64,000 bases of DNA from Streptomyces griseocarneus (GTDB taxonomy: Bacteria > Actinomycetota > Actinomycetes > Streptomycetales > Streptomycetaceae): the NCBI GenBank assembly GCA_003674045.1, contig PENC01000024.1, positions 1 through 64,000 of the forward strand. The letters are read 5' to 3'. Numbering within the stretch: the first letter of the stretch is position 1; every line of letters starts with the position of its first letter. A program made the translations under genes and the position numbers. A model generated the notes under the pieces. The model was not told the origin of the DNA, did not search any database, and saw only the letters and a list, made by a program, of their open reading frames with translations. Shown here piece by piece: positions 7,234 to 17,375 of this stretch.

Positions 7234-8226
7234 TCAATTCACCTCCAGTCCGAACCGACGCCTGTACGCCGACGGGGTGATGCCCGTCGCGCGGCGCATC
7301 AGCGTGCGCAGATTGGCGGCGGTGCCGAGCCCGCTGCGCCGCGCGACCGTCTCCAGGCGGGACTCACCTCGCTCGATCAACCGGCACGCCAAGGCCAGTC
7401 GTTCCCCTGTGAGCCACGTCAACGGCGTCGTTCCCAGCTGCGCCCGGAAACGGCGGTGCAGAGTCGCCGGACTGACCGCAGCGCGCGCCGCGAGGTCGGA
7501 GACCGTGAGCGGTGAGTCCAACCGCTCCTGGGCCCAGGCCAGAACAGGTGCCAGGGACTCGTCGGGCAGGTCGGGTACGGGGCGCTCCACGAACTGCCGC
7601 TGGCCCCCGTCACGGTGCGCCGCGAAGACCAGACGCCGGCTCACAGCGTTGGCGATCTCCGCGCCGTGGTCGCGGCGGACGACATGCAGCCCGAGATCGA
7701 GCGCGGCCGCGCTCCCCGCAGCGGTGAGGATGTCACCGTCGTCCACGAACAGCACGTCCGATTCCAGACGGACAGAAGGGAATCGGGCCCGGAAGGAATC
7801 CGCCCACTGCCAGTGCGCCGTGGCCCGGCGCCCGTCGAGGACACCGGCCTCGGCCAAGGTGAAGGCGCCGCTGCAGAAGCCGACCAGACGTGCGCCGCGC
7901 GCGTGTGCCCGCCGGACGGCATCGAGCACGGCGGGGCGACGGGGCACATCGACGTCGGGGCGGTTGGGGACGATCAAGGTGTCCGCCGTATCGGCCGCTT
8001 CCAGGCCGGCGATTCCCGTGAGAGTGAAGAATCCGTCCCGCATCGGGGTGCGCGACTCGGGCGAGCAGAGCGTGAAGTCGTAGAGATCACGGCCGATCTC
8101 CGGCCTCCGCAGACCGAAGACCTCGGTCGCGCAGCCGAGCTCGAAAGGGTTCGAGTTCTCGTCGACGATCACGACGACCCGGTGTACGCCGCGCGCCGAG
8201 GGTGCGTGCGAGGATTCTTTCGTCAT
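7234..8226 (-). CDS. GlxA-type AraC regulator with DJ-1/PfpI domain
   Basis: About 330 residues. The N-terminal DJ-1/PfpI-like domain (VVVIVDENSNPFELGCATEV, and the nucleophile-elbow-like GFCSGAFTLAEAG at about residues 110-122) is followed by two AraC helix-turn-helix motifs in the last 100 residues (VSPATLHRRFRAQLGTTP; GLGTAANLRTLMRRATG). Members bind an unknown small ligand through the first domain and activate nearby genes. The ATG at 8226 follows AGGA; an in-frame TTG two codons earlier is possible. It is divergent from a cupin gene with only 52 bp between, so that gene is the natural target. The 3' end lies 45 bp from the transposon's right end. Confidence 0.88.
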   Translation of the reverse strand: MTKESSHAPSARGVHRVVVIVDENSNPFELGCATEVFGLRRPEIGRDLYDFTLCSPESRTPMRDGFFTLTGIAGLEAADTADTLIVPNRPDVDVPRRPAVLDAVRRAHARGARLVGFCSGAFTLAEAGVLDGRRATAHWQWADSFRARFPSVRLESDVLFVDDGDILTAAGSAAALDLGLHVVRRDHGAEIANAVSRRLVFAAHRDGGQRQFVERPVPDLPDESLAPVLAWAQERLDSPLTVSDLAARAAVSPATLHRRFRAQLGTTPLTWLTGERLALACRLIERGESRLETVARRSGLGTAANLRTLMRRATGITPSAYRRRFGLEVN

Positions 8227-8278
8227 ATGCAATTCCTAGCACTCACGTCGGCCATGTGAAACGGCTCAGGATGGGTCC
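8227..8278. promoter_or_regulatory. Divergent promoter region, GlxA regulator / cupin
   Basis: Only 52 bp separate the two start codons, so promoters and any regulator site must overlap. No clear dyad was found. Confidence 0.5.
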
Positions 8279-8674
8279 ATGAGCAACGGACCCATCCCCC
8301 TGAGCAAGGCTCTGGCCTCCTTCGATGCCCTGTGGAGCCCCCGCGTCGTCACGCGCGTCAACGACTACGACGTCCGCATCGCCAAGGTCGAAGGCGAACA
8401 CGTCTGGCACGTCCACGACGACACCGACGAGTTCTTCCTGGTACTCGACGGAGAGCTGCGGATCTCCTTGCGCGAGCCCGATGCGGAGCGCACGGTCCTG
8501 CTTCCGCAGGGGACGGCCTTCACCGTCCCCCGAGGCACGGAGCACAAGCCGCATGCTCCGTTCGGCGCCGCGATCCTCATGTTCGAGCCCAGCGGGACGC
8601 TCACCGTGGGCGATCGCCACGACGAGGTCCCGGACCATGTGGACGCGACGACCGGACACATGCTCGGCATCTGA
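8279..8674 (+). CDS. Cupin domain protein
   Basis: A 131-residue single-domain cupin. The first cupin motif is around residues 43-60 (HVWHVHDDTDEFFLVLDGEL, with the metal-ligand HxH and E) and the second around 83-100 (VPRGTEHKPHAPFGAAILMF). Small cupins of this type bind a metal and act as isomerases, dioxygenases or sensors; the substrate cannot be told. AGGA precedes the ATG. It shares a 52-bp promoter region with a GlxA-type regulator, which suggests induction by that regulator's ligand. Confidence 0.88.
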   Translation: MSNGPIPLSKALASFDALWSPRVVTRVNDYDVRIAKVEGEHVWHVHDDTDEFFLVLDGELRISLREPDAERTVLLPQGTAFTVPRGTEHKPHAPFGAAILMFEPSGTLTVGDRHDEVPDHVDATTGHMLGI

Positions 8675-9103
8675 GCCGACAGGCTTCGGGCGCTGCCCGT
8701 CGAACGAGACACGGGGGATCCGCCGATGGCCCAGGCCATGCCCGACGAGGATGCGCTCCTGCGGGAGATCAACGAGGTGGCGGGACCGGGGAGATGCACA
8801 GTTCCCCCAGGCGCTCGCCCGGATCGAGAACGGGCAACGACTCGGCTTCGCCCCCCTGTAAATGACGGCCTCGGAGCCCGGCCCCGGGAAGAAGTCGGCG
8901 CCCTGGCGGCAGGCCGAGGAGATCACGCGGCAGGCACCGGCTCCTTCACGGGCCGATGCTCCGCCCGGTCCCCCGGTCCGTGTTCTCGTGCGGACCGGCC
9001 GACGTCGTGGTACGCCGCGCGGACCAGGCGATCACGGAGTTGACCTCGTACCGGTCCCCGGTGGCCACCGGCACCCCGGAAGTCGGCCTCAGCCGACTTC
9101 CCG
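8675..9103. other. No intact gene; possible gene remnant
   Basis: The plus strand carries short gene-like stretches (DEDALLREINEVAGPG at 8745-8792, then ALARIENGQRLGFAPL ending at 8861) that look like the start and end of a small protein whose middle has been lost. I cannot name the family. Nothing else is supported. Confidence 0.35.
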
Positions 9104-11956
9104 TCACTCAGCAGCGACGATCTGGCCCGTTGGGCCGAGGGTGACGAGCCGCTGGGTGAGGGCCGCGACCGTCCGGCCGTCTTCCCGCTTGCGGTACAGG
9201 GCGATCGCCACGTCGAGGTGGACGGCCGCTTCCCCGGTGCGGCCCTGGCCGTCGAGGAACGCGGCGAACTGGGCCTGGGAAAGACCGTGGAGGTGGTCGT
9301 CCCCGGCGTCGGCGCTGAGCTCGACCAGACGGCGCCAGGTGGCCTCGGCCTCCGTGGTGCGGCCGAGCCGGTCCAGGGCGTGGGCCTCGAAGCCCAGCAT
9401 TCCCAGGGCCAGTTGGCACAGCGGCCGGTCGGCCAGGAGCCGCCGGGCCTGCCGGGCGTTCCGCAGGGTCTCCTCGGGCGGGCTGGTCCCCATGCCGGCC
9501 ATGCAGACACGGTGCAGGACGAACGCCTCCATGAAGGTGTCACCGGCGGCGCGGGCCGCCTCCAGGGCCTCGTCGAAGCACCGCTGCCCGAGGTCGGCAC
9601 GGCCCAGGCCGTACTGGACGCCACCGAGGAAACCGACGGTGAAGACGCGCCGACGCCCGTCGGCCGGGTACAGCCGGAGCGCGCGTTCCAGGTGCGACAG
9701 GGCCTCCTGGGAGCGGTCGAGCTGGCCGAGGACGACGGCCATCGAGGTGTTGGCCCAGGCCAGCGTGACCGGGTCCGTCAGCCGTTCGGCGGCGCGCAGG
9801 CCCAGGGTGGCGCAGTCGAGCCAGGCGTTGACGTCGGCGCAGATGTAGTAGCCCGCGGCGTTCTGGGACAGCCGCCAGGCACGCTCGTGGTCGTGCGACG
9901 CGGCGCAGACCTCGATGAGCGCACGGATCGCCGGCGCCTCGGGCGCCCACCAGCGCAGCGCGTCCCGGGTGCGGGTGATCCGGGGCAGGGCCCGCGGCGG
10001 TCCGTCCACCGGGGCGAAGGTCATGCCCTCGTCCCCGAAGATCACGGCGGAGGCGGCGTCGGTCGCGGCGAGGTAGTAGTCGACGAGGCGCCGCGTGGCC
10101 CGCTCGCGATCGCCTGCCGGCAGTTCCTCCTCGAGCAGCTGGCCGCAGTAGAGGCGCACGAGATCATGGGCCTGGTAGCGGCCGGGCCGGGACTCTATGA
10201 GCAGGTGCAGCGCGGCCAGATCCGCCAGGGCCCGGCGGCCGACGGCCAGCGGTTCGCCGAGGAGGGCGGCGGCGGCCGGCCCGTCGGTCTCGGGGCCGGG
10301 ATGGAGGGCGAGCAGCGGCAGCAACCGGGCCGCCTCGGGCGGCAGGTGACGTCGGCTCAGGCCCAGTTCACGGTCGACGCTCCGGTCGCCGGACAGCCCC
10401 AGGGCCCCCAGGCGCGCCTGCTCGTCCTCCAGTTCGGCGACGAGGTCGGCCACCGACCACTGCGGGTGCATGACCAGCCGGGCGAGGGCGATGCTCAGCG
10501 CGAGGGGCAGGAAGTCGCAGAGTTCGACCAGGCGGCGCGCCGCCTTGGGGTCCTCCAGCGCGCGCTCGTCGCCGAGCCGTTGGCGCAGCAGCTCGTGGGC
10601 GGCGGTGGCGGTGAAGGCACCGACCGGCAGATAGGCCGTCTCCCCCCGGAGGACCAGTCCGTCCAGGGCGTGCCTGCTGCACACCACGATGTGCGCGGAA
10701 CCGCCGTCGGAGAGGAAGGGGGTGAGGTCGTCGGCGCACCGGGCGTTGTCGAGGACGACGAGAACACGGCGGTCGCGCACGCGGTCGCGGAAGAGCCCGG
10801 CGCGCTCCTCGGTGGAGGCCGGGACCTCGTCGTCCGGTACGCCCACGGCGCGCAGGAAGGTGTGCAGGACCCCGGCGGGATCGACGGGGCCCCGGGGGTC
10901 GAAGCCCTGGAGGTCGGCGTAGAGCCGGCCGTCGGGGAACCGGTCGGCCGTCGTGTGCGCCCAGTGGACGACCAGCGAGGTCTTGCCGCTCCCGGCCGCT
11001 CCGGCGACGACGGCCACGCGGGGAGTCCGCGCCCCGTCACCGGCGCACGCCTCGTCGAGCCGCCGCAGCTCCTCGGGCCGGGCGACGAACCCCGTCGGCG
11101 GCTGCGGCAGCAACTGGGGGGCCAGGTACGCGGACGGGGGCGCGGCCGCGACGACGACCGTCGGCTCGGTGTCCGGTGCCGGGGCCGCCAGGACGGGGTC
11201 GGCGCGCAGGATCCTTTCGTAGAGCGACTGGAGTTCCGGGCCGGGCAGGACCCCGAGTTCCTCGTCCAGGTGGCGCTGGGTGTCCAGGAACGCGCCCAGC
11301 GCCTCTCCCTGACGGCCGGACCGGTACAGGGCGAGCATGAGCAGTTCCGTCAGCCGCTCCCGCAGCGGGTGCCGCTTGACCAGGCCGGCCAGGGCGGGGA
11401 CCGCCTCCGTGTGCCGGCCGAGCTCCAGTCCGATCTCCGCCAGCTGCTGCTCGGCGTCGAGCAGCACCTCGGCCAGCCGGTCGCGCTCCCGCTCGGCGAA
11501 CGGCCCCGGGACCCCGGCGAGCGGGGTGCCCTGGGGCAGGTCCAGTGCCCGGACGAGGTGCTCCCCGGCCAGTCGGCGCTCACCGGCAGACCGGGCGCGG
11601 GCAGCCGCGGCGAGGGTCTTCTCCAGGACGTCGGCGTCGAAGGCGCCGGGGCCCGTCTCCAGGGCGTAGCCCCCGGCGGCCGAGACCAGCGGGCCGGGGC
11701 CGTCCGCCGGGCGCAGGACGCGCCGCAGCCGGGAGACGTACGCGCGCAGCGTGCCGAGTGCGGAGGCGGGCAGTTCCTCGCCCCACACCGCGTGCAGCAG
11801 CTCGTCCCGCCCGACCGTGCGGCCGTTGTGGAGCAGCAGCGTGGTGAGCACCGCCCGCTGCTGGGGGTTGCCGAGGTCCAGCGCGCTCTCCCCGCGCCAG
11901 GCGCGCACCGGGCCGAGCACCGCGAACCTCAAGGCGGCGCCCTCTGCCTCCGCCAT
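9104..11956 (-). CDS. AfsR/SARP-family transcriptional activator
   Basis: About 950 residues, close to AfsR (993). Order: an OmpR-type winged helix at residues 5-95 (NPQQRAVLTTLLLHNGRTVG, ALGTLRAYVSRLRRVLRP), a bacterial transcriptional activation domain at about 100-245, an NB-ARC/AP-ATPase at about 300-580 (Walker A GAAGSGKTSLV near 320, Walker B VLVVLDNARCADDL), then TPR repeats to the end. SARPs activate secondary-metabolite promoters by binding direct repeats near -35. The ATG at 11956 follows GGAGAGG and directly precedes the conserved fold; longer in-frame starts add a poor sequence. It is divergent from two Ser/Thr kinases, recalling the AfsK-AfsR pair. Its target cluster is not shown by the sequence. 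Confidence 0.92.
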   Translation of the reverse strand: MAEAEGAALRFAVLGPVRAWRGESALDLGNPQQRAVLTTLLLHNGRTVGRDELLHAVWGEELPASALGTLRAYVSRLRRVLRPADGPGPLVSAAGGYALETGPGAFDADVLEKTLAAAARARSAGERRLAGEHLVRALDLPQGTPLAGVPGPFAERERDRLAEVLLDAEQQLAEIGLELGRHTEAVPALAGLVKRHPLRERLTELLMLALYRSGRQGEALGAFLDTQRHLDEELGVLPGPELQSLYERILRADPVLAAPAPDTEPTVVVAAAPPSAYLAPQLLPQPPTGFVARPEELRRLDEACAGDGARTPRVAVVAGAAGSGKTSLVVHWAHTTADRFPDGRLYADLQGFDPRGPVDPAGVLHTFLRAVGVPDDEVPASTEERAGLFRDRVRDRRVLVVLDNARCADDLTPFLSDGGSAHIVVCSRHALDGLVLRGETAYLPVGAFTATAAHELLRQRLGDERALEDPKAARRLVELCDFLPLALSIALARLVMHPQWSVADLVAELEDEQARLGALGLSGDRSVDRELGLSRRHLPPEAARLLPLLALHPGPETDGPAAAALLGEPLAVGRRALADLAALHLLIESRPGRYQAHDLVRLYCGQLLEEELPAGDRERATRRLVDYYLAATDAASAVIFGDEGMTFAPVDGPPRALPRITRTRDALRWWAPEAPAIRALIEVCAASHDHERAWRLSQNAAGYYICADVNAWLDCATLGLRAAERLTDPVTLAWANTSMAVVLGQLDRSQEALSHLERALRLYPADGRRRVFTVGFLGGVQYGLGRADLGQRCFDEALEAARAAGDTFMEAFVLHRVCMAGMGTSPPEETLRNARQARRLLADRPLCQLALGMLGFEAHALDRLGRTTEAEATWRRLVELSADAGDDHLHGLSQAQFAAFLDGQGRTGEAAVHLDVAIALYRKREDGRTVAALTQRLVTLGPTGQIVAAE

Positions 11957-12214
11957 CACATACCTCTCCGCAGCCATACATGAGCAAAATGCTGACGAAA
12001 GGTACCCGATGCGCGTTCTCCCGCCAAAAGCGAGCCCCGGGGGCCCGGCTCCGGCAGGGGCACCGACCCGATCGAAGCCGCCTGCCTGCACGACAAAAGC
12101 CCTCACACATCCCCTCTCCGGCAATTCGCCACCGCAATCGGCTCCCCGAACTCACCGGGTACGACGTGATCTGAGTAAGATCCCCCCGCATTCAAGGGGG
12201 AGGTCGGATTCGGC

Positions 12215-13893
12215 ATGCGCATACTGGGGGCCGACGGCCCGACGCACGTGGGACCGTTCCGGACGGTCGGGGTGCTCGGGCAGGGCGGCATGGGACAGGT
12301 GCTGCTCGGGGTGGCACCGGACGGACGGCTCGTGGCCGTCAAACGGGTGCACGCCGACCTGGCGGAGGATCCCGGGTTCCGGTCACGGTTCCGGCGGGAG
12401 GTGGACGCGTCGCGGCGGGTGTCCGGGGCGTACACCGCGCCGGTCGTCGACGCCGACCCGGACGCGCCGACGCCGTGGCTCGCCTCCCTCTTCCTCCCCG
12501 GGCCCTCGCTGAGCGAGGCGCTGAACGCGAGCGGGGCGCTGCCCGAGGAGGCGGTACGGCTGCTCGCCGCCGGCCTCGCCCAGGCCCTGGAGGACATCCA
12601 CCGGGCCGGGCTCGTGCACCGCGACCTCAAGCCGTCGAACGTGCTGCTGACGGAGGACGGCGTACGGGTCGTCGACTTCGGGATCGCCCGTGCGGCCGAC
12701 CACCAGACGAAGCTGACCCACACCGGCGCGGTCATCGGCTCGCCCGCGTTCATGTCGCCCGAGCAGGTCCTCGGCGAACAGCCGGGCCCGGCGAGCGACA
12801 TCTTCTCCCTCGGCGTCACGCTCGCCACGGCCGCCACGGGCCGGAGCCCGTTCGACGGGGACTCGCCGCTCGCGCTCATGCACGCCGTCGCCCACGACCT
12901 CCCCGACCTGGACGTCGTACCGCCCGGGCTGCGCCGGATCGTCGAGCCGTGCCTGGCCAAGGACCCGGCCGCACGGCCGGCCCCCGGACAGCTCCTCGCC
13001 CTGATCGGCCCGCTCGCCCCGGCCGCGCGCCCGTGGCCGGGAACGGTGTACGAAAAGATCGCGGAGCGCCGCTCGTGGGCGGCGCGGCTCACGGCCGGAG
13101 CCGACTCCATATCCGGACCCGGCTCCGGACCTGGCTCCGTATTCCCGCCCGTTCCCCCGCACCCGCCCGCCGCCGCGCCCACGCCCACGCCCACCGTCGT
13201 CGACTCGCCCGGCGTGGTTTCCTCACCCGCCCCGGCGGCAACACGGCTTCCCCGGTGGCTCGGCACCCCCTGGCGGCTGGTCACCGCGGTCGTGACCGTC
13301 GTGGCGCTGGTGACCGCGGCGGTCGCGGTCCTGGCCCTCGGCCCGGCCGACGTCTATTACACGTTCTTCCCGGAGCCCGTGCCGACCCCCGGCACCACCC
13401 CGCTCGCGCAGGTGACGGACAAGTACACCAAGACGGTCCCGACGTGCGTGCAGGCCGCCCGCAGCTTCAAGCCCCCGGCCGGTTTCGGCGCGCCCAACGG
13501 CAACTTCCCCGACAAGGTGTGGCAGCAGCAGGACGGCGACGGGCACACGCATCCGCAGATGGCCTGCTTCTGGAGCAGCCGCTCCGGCGACTCGGTCGAC
13601 ATCACCTTGGATCTCTTCCCCTCCCGCCCGGGCGGGCCCACCGGGGCCGAGCTGGCCAAGAAGCACTACGAGGGCTTCTACATGCGGGACGGGACCACTC
13701 GCGACTCCACCATCCCCGACGTGGAGGAAGGCATGTGGCTGAAGGCCCCCGACCCGGGCAACTGCGTGCTGTACGCGCGGGACGTCAACCTGTACATGTA
13801 CATCGAGATCAAGGGCGTCCACTACCCGAAGGGCCCGTGCGAGGTCCTCGCGAAGGACATGGCCCGCCAGAGCACGGCCGCGGTGGCGGCCCT

Positions 13894-13897
<4 letters not shown>
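12215..13897 (+). CDS. Receptor-type Ser/Thr protein kinase
   Basis: 560 residues. The kinase domain spans about 14-275 with glycine loop GQGGMGQV, lysine 43 (VAVKRVH), catalytic HRDLKPSN near 136, DFGIARA near 155 and GSPAFMSPEQ in the activation loop. A Pro/Ser-rich linker leads to one membrane helix at about 353-375, and an outer domain of about 185 residues holds several Cys (TVPTCVQAARSFKPP, MACFWSSRSGD, NCVLYARDVN). It has no PASTA repeats, so the outer ligand is unknown. The stop overlaps the start of a second kinase (GTGA), and the AfsR-like SARP is divergent 258 bp away, a likely phosphorylation target by analogy with AfsK-AfsR. Confidence 0.92.
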
Positions 13898-15462
<1,565 letters not shown>

Positions 15463-15521
15463 CCGGGTCCTGAACTGCCCTCACGCGAGAGCCCGGTGAC
15501 GCCGACGACCGGGACCGTCGG

Positions 15522-16499
15522 CTACGGTCCGTTCGGGGGCGGAGGCCGGTGGCCGCTCTCGTCCCCCACGAGCTTGGTCACCACACCGGACAGTCGCGCG
15601 CAGAGCGCCGTGATCTCTTCCTGGGTCCGGTTCCGCTCGGTGATCGCCGCCGCGAGAAGCAGCGCGGTCAGTGACACGGCACCGTTGAACAGGGTGAGGG
15701 TCATCATGTTGCGCGACAGGTCGTGGCCGTTGAACGGGCCCGCCCGGTGGGCCGCGGCCACCGTCACGAAGGTCGACACGACCAGTGCGCACGGCGCGGC
15801 CCCGGCCCGCTGGAAGCGGAACGCGGCGTAGATGAGCAGGGGGAAGCCGAGAAAGAGCAGCGACGACCCGCGGGCCATCGCGATCGCGACGAGGAAGGCG
15901 GCCAGTGCCAGTGCCGCCCCCTCCAGCCAGCGGGAGAGAAGGACGTCCCGGGGCCGCCGGGCCGAGGCCACGACGAGCAGGAACGGCGTGACCAGCAGGA
16001 CGCCCATCGTGTCGCCCGCCAGCCACACCGACCACGTCGGCCAGAAGCTTCCGTGCAGTACGTCTGCCAGCAGTAGCATGCCGACGCCCACGGTCGCGCT
16101 GATGAGTGTCCCGACGACGCCGAAGAGGATCAGCGCGAGCGGATCCCGCAGCCGGTCCAGTTCCCGGTGGAAGCCCACTCGGCGCAGGAGCGTGTACGAG
16201 CAGATGACGGAGAGCGTGTCGCCGAGGGGGGCGAACAGGAGGGCGGGGCCCCACGGCCAGCGCGACAGGCTGTTCACGAACGCGCCGAGCAGGACCCCGG
16301 GCCAGACCCGCAGGCCGAACAGGAGCAGGCCGGCCAGGGCGACGCCGGCCGGCGGCCACACCGGGGTGACCCGGAGACCCACCACCTGCGTCAGCACACC
16401 GAGTCTGCCGGTTCCGTAACACAGGGCGGCGACAGCCAGGCACCGCAGTGCTGTGGCGCCATGGTGGCGGGACCCCGCACTGTGTGCCGGGGCACTCAT
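15522..16499 (-). CDS. MASE1-domain integral membrane protein
   Basis: 325 residues, nearly all membrane helices (8-10), matching the MASE1 sensor domain: LRVTPVWPPAGVALAGLLLF near 45, GVLLGAFVNSL, and WSVWLAGDTMGVLLVTPFLL near 155-175. MASE1 usually precedes a histidine kinase or GGDEF domain, but here it stands alone with only a 40-residue soluble tail. Its start overlaps the stop of a PP2C-type phosphatase gene by 4 bp (ATGA), so the output may be split onto the neighbouring protein. A role in membrane-coupled signalling is inferred. The ligand is unknown. Confidence 0.85.
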   Translation of the reverse strand: MSAPAHSAGSRHHGATALRCLAVAALCYGTGRLGVLTQVVGLRVTPVWPPAGVALAGLLLFGLRVWPGVLLGAFVNSLSRWPWGPALLFAPLGDTLSVICSYTLLRRVGFHRELDRLRDPLALILFGVVGTLISATVGVGMLLLADVLHGSFWPTWSVWLAGDTMGVLLVTPFLLVVASARRPRDVLLSRWLEGAALALAAFLVAIAMARGSSLLFLGFPLLIYAAFRFQRAGAAPCALVVSTFVTVAAAHRAGPFNGHDLSRNMMTLTLFNGAVSLTALLLAAAITERNRTQEEITALCARLSGVVTKLVGDESGHRPPPPNGP

Positions 16500-17320
16500 C
16501 CGGCCGTTCCGTCATAGCGGACCGCGAGGACGGCGGCGTCGTCGCTGTGCCCCGTCAGGTCGGCCACTTTGATCACTTCGGCGGCCAGGACGTCCGGGTC
16601 GGCGCCGGCATGGGCGGTGACCAGCCGGGCCACCTGCGCCAGGCCCTCCTCCACGGGGAAGGAGGGCCCCTCCACCACTCCGTCGGTGAGCAGGACGAAG
16701 GCCCCCGGCTCCGTCAGCCGCCGCCGGGTCACCGGATAGCACTCGTGGGGCTGTATGCCCAGGGGCAGGCCACCCTCGTCGAGGGCGGTGCCGGAACGGC
16801 CGCCGACGGTGGCCCACACCACCGGGGGGTGCCCCGCGCGGACCCCGGCCAGCTCGCCGGTCCGTACCTCCATGCGGAGGAAACAGCAGGTCGCGAAGAG
16901 ATCACAGGCCATCGAGATGAACAGGTCGTTGGCGCTGCCGAGTATTTTCCCCGGGTCGGTGGTGACGGTGGCGATGGCCCGCAGCCCGGTGCGCACCTGC
17001 CCCATGAAGGCGATCGAGTCCATGCCATGGCCCTGTACGTCACCGATGGCGAGTGCGACGGAGCCGTCCGGCATGAGGAAGGCGTCGTACCAGTCGCCAC
17101 CGACGGCCAGGCCGTCCCGTGCGGGGGCGTACCGGGCCGCGATCCGCAGGCCGGGCACGTCCGGCAGCTGCGGGGGGAGCATGGCACGCTGCAGCGCCGC
17201 GGCCAGCTCGATCCGTGGCATCTGGAGATCGATCTGCTTGTCCACATCACCGACGAGCCGCCTCAGCGTCCCCAGGGGCTCCGGCGTCCTGGGCGGCGGG
17301 GCGGTGCGGCGCCAGCGCAT
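16496..17320 (-). CDS. PP2C-family (SpoIIE-type) protein phosphatase
   Basis: 274 residues. After a short helical N-terminus with RIELAAALQRAMLPPQLPDV (the usual linker before RsbU/SpoIIE domains), the phosphatase domain shows the metal-binding motifs GGDWYDAF near 75, IGDVQGHG near 93, LTDGVVEG near 207 and SDDAAVLAV near the end. Such phosphatases dephosphorylate anti-anti-sigma factors and so steer sigma factors. There is no sensory domain in the protein itself, but it is translationally coupled to the MASE1 membrane protein downstream, a plausible partner. The ATG at 17320 is preceded by sparse non-coding sequence. Confidence 0.9.
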   Translation of the reverse strand: MRWRRTAPPPRTPEPLGTLRRLVGDVDKQIDLQMPRIELAAALQRAMLPPQLPDVPGLRIAARYAPARDGLAVGGDWYDAFLMPDGSVALAIGDVQGHGMDSIAFMGQVRTGLRAIATVTTDPGKILGSANDLFISMACDLFATCCFLRMEVRTGELAGVRAGHPPVVWATVGGRSGTALDEGGLPLGIQPHECYPVTRRRLTEPGAFVLLTDGVVEGPSFPVEEGLAQVARLVTAHAGADPDVLAAEVIKVADLTGHSDDAAVLAVRYDGTAG

Positions 17321-17375
17321 AGCGACTCCGATGTGGCGATTTACCCAAGTAAGTCCAATTTATCCGTCTGGCAGT

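Noticed and set aside
8675..9103. An intact small gene after the cupin
   Set aside because: Frames here are short with no continuous family resemblance; only a possible start and end of a lost gene can be seen.
9218..11983. Very long plus-strand open frame opposite the SARP gene
   Set aside because: It is a Gly/Val/Arg-rich shadow frame. The minus strand encodes recognisable winged-helix, NB-ARC and TPR domains over the same bases.
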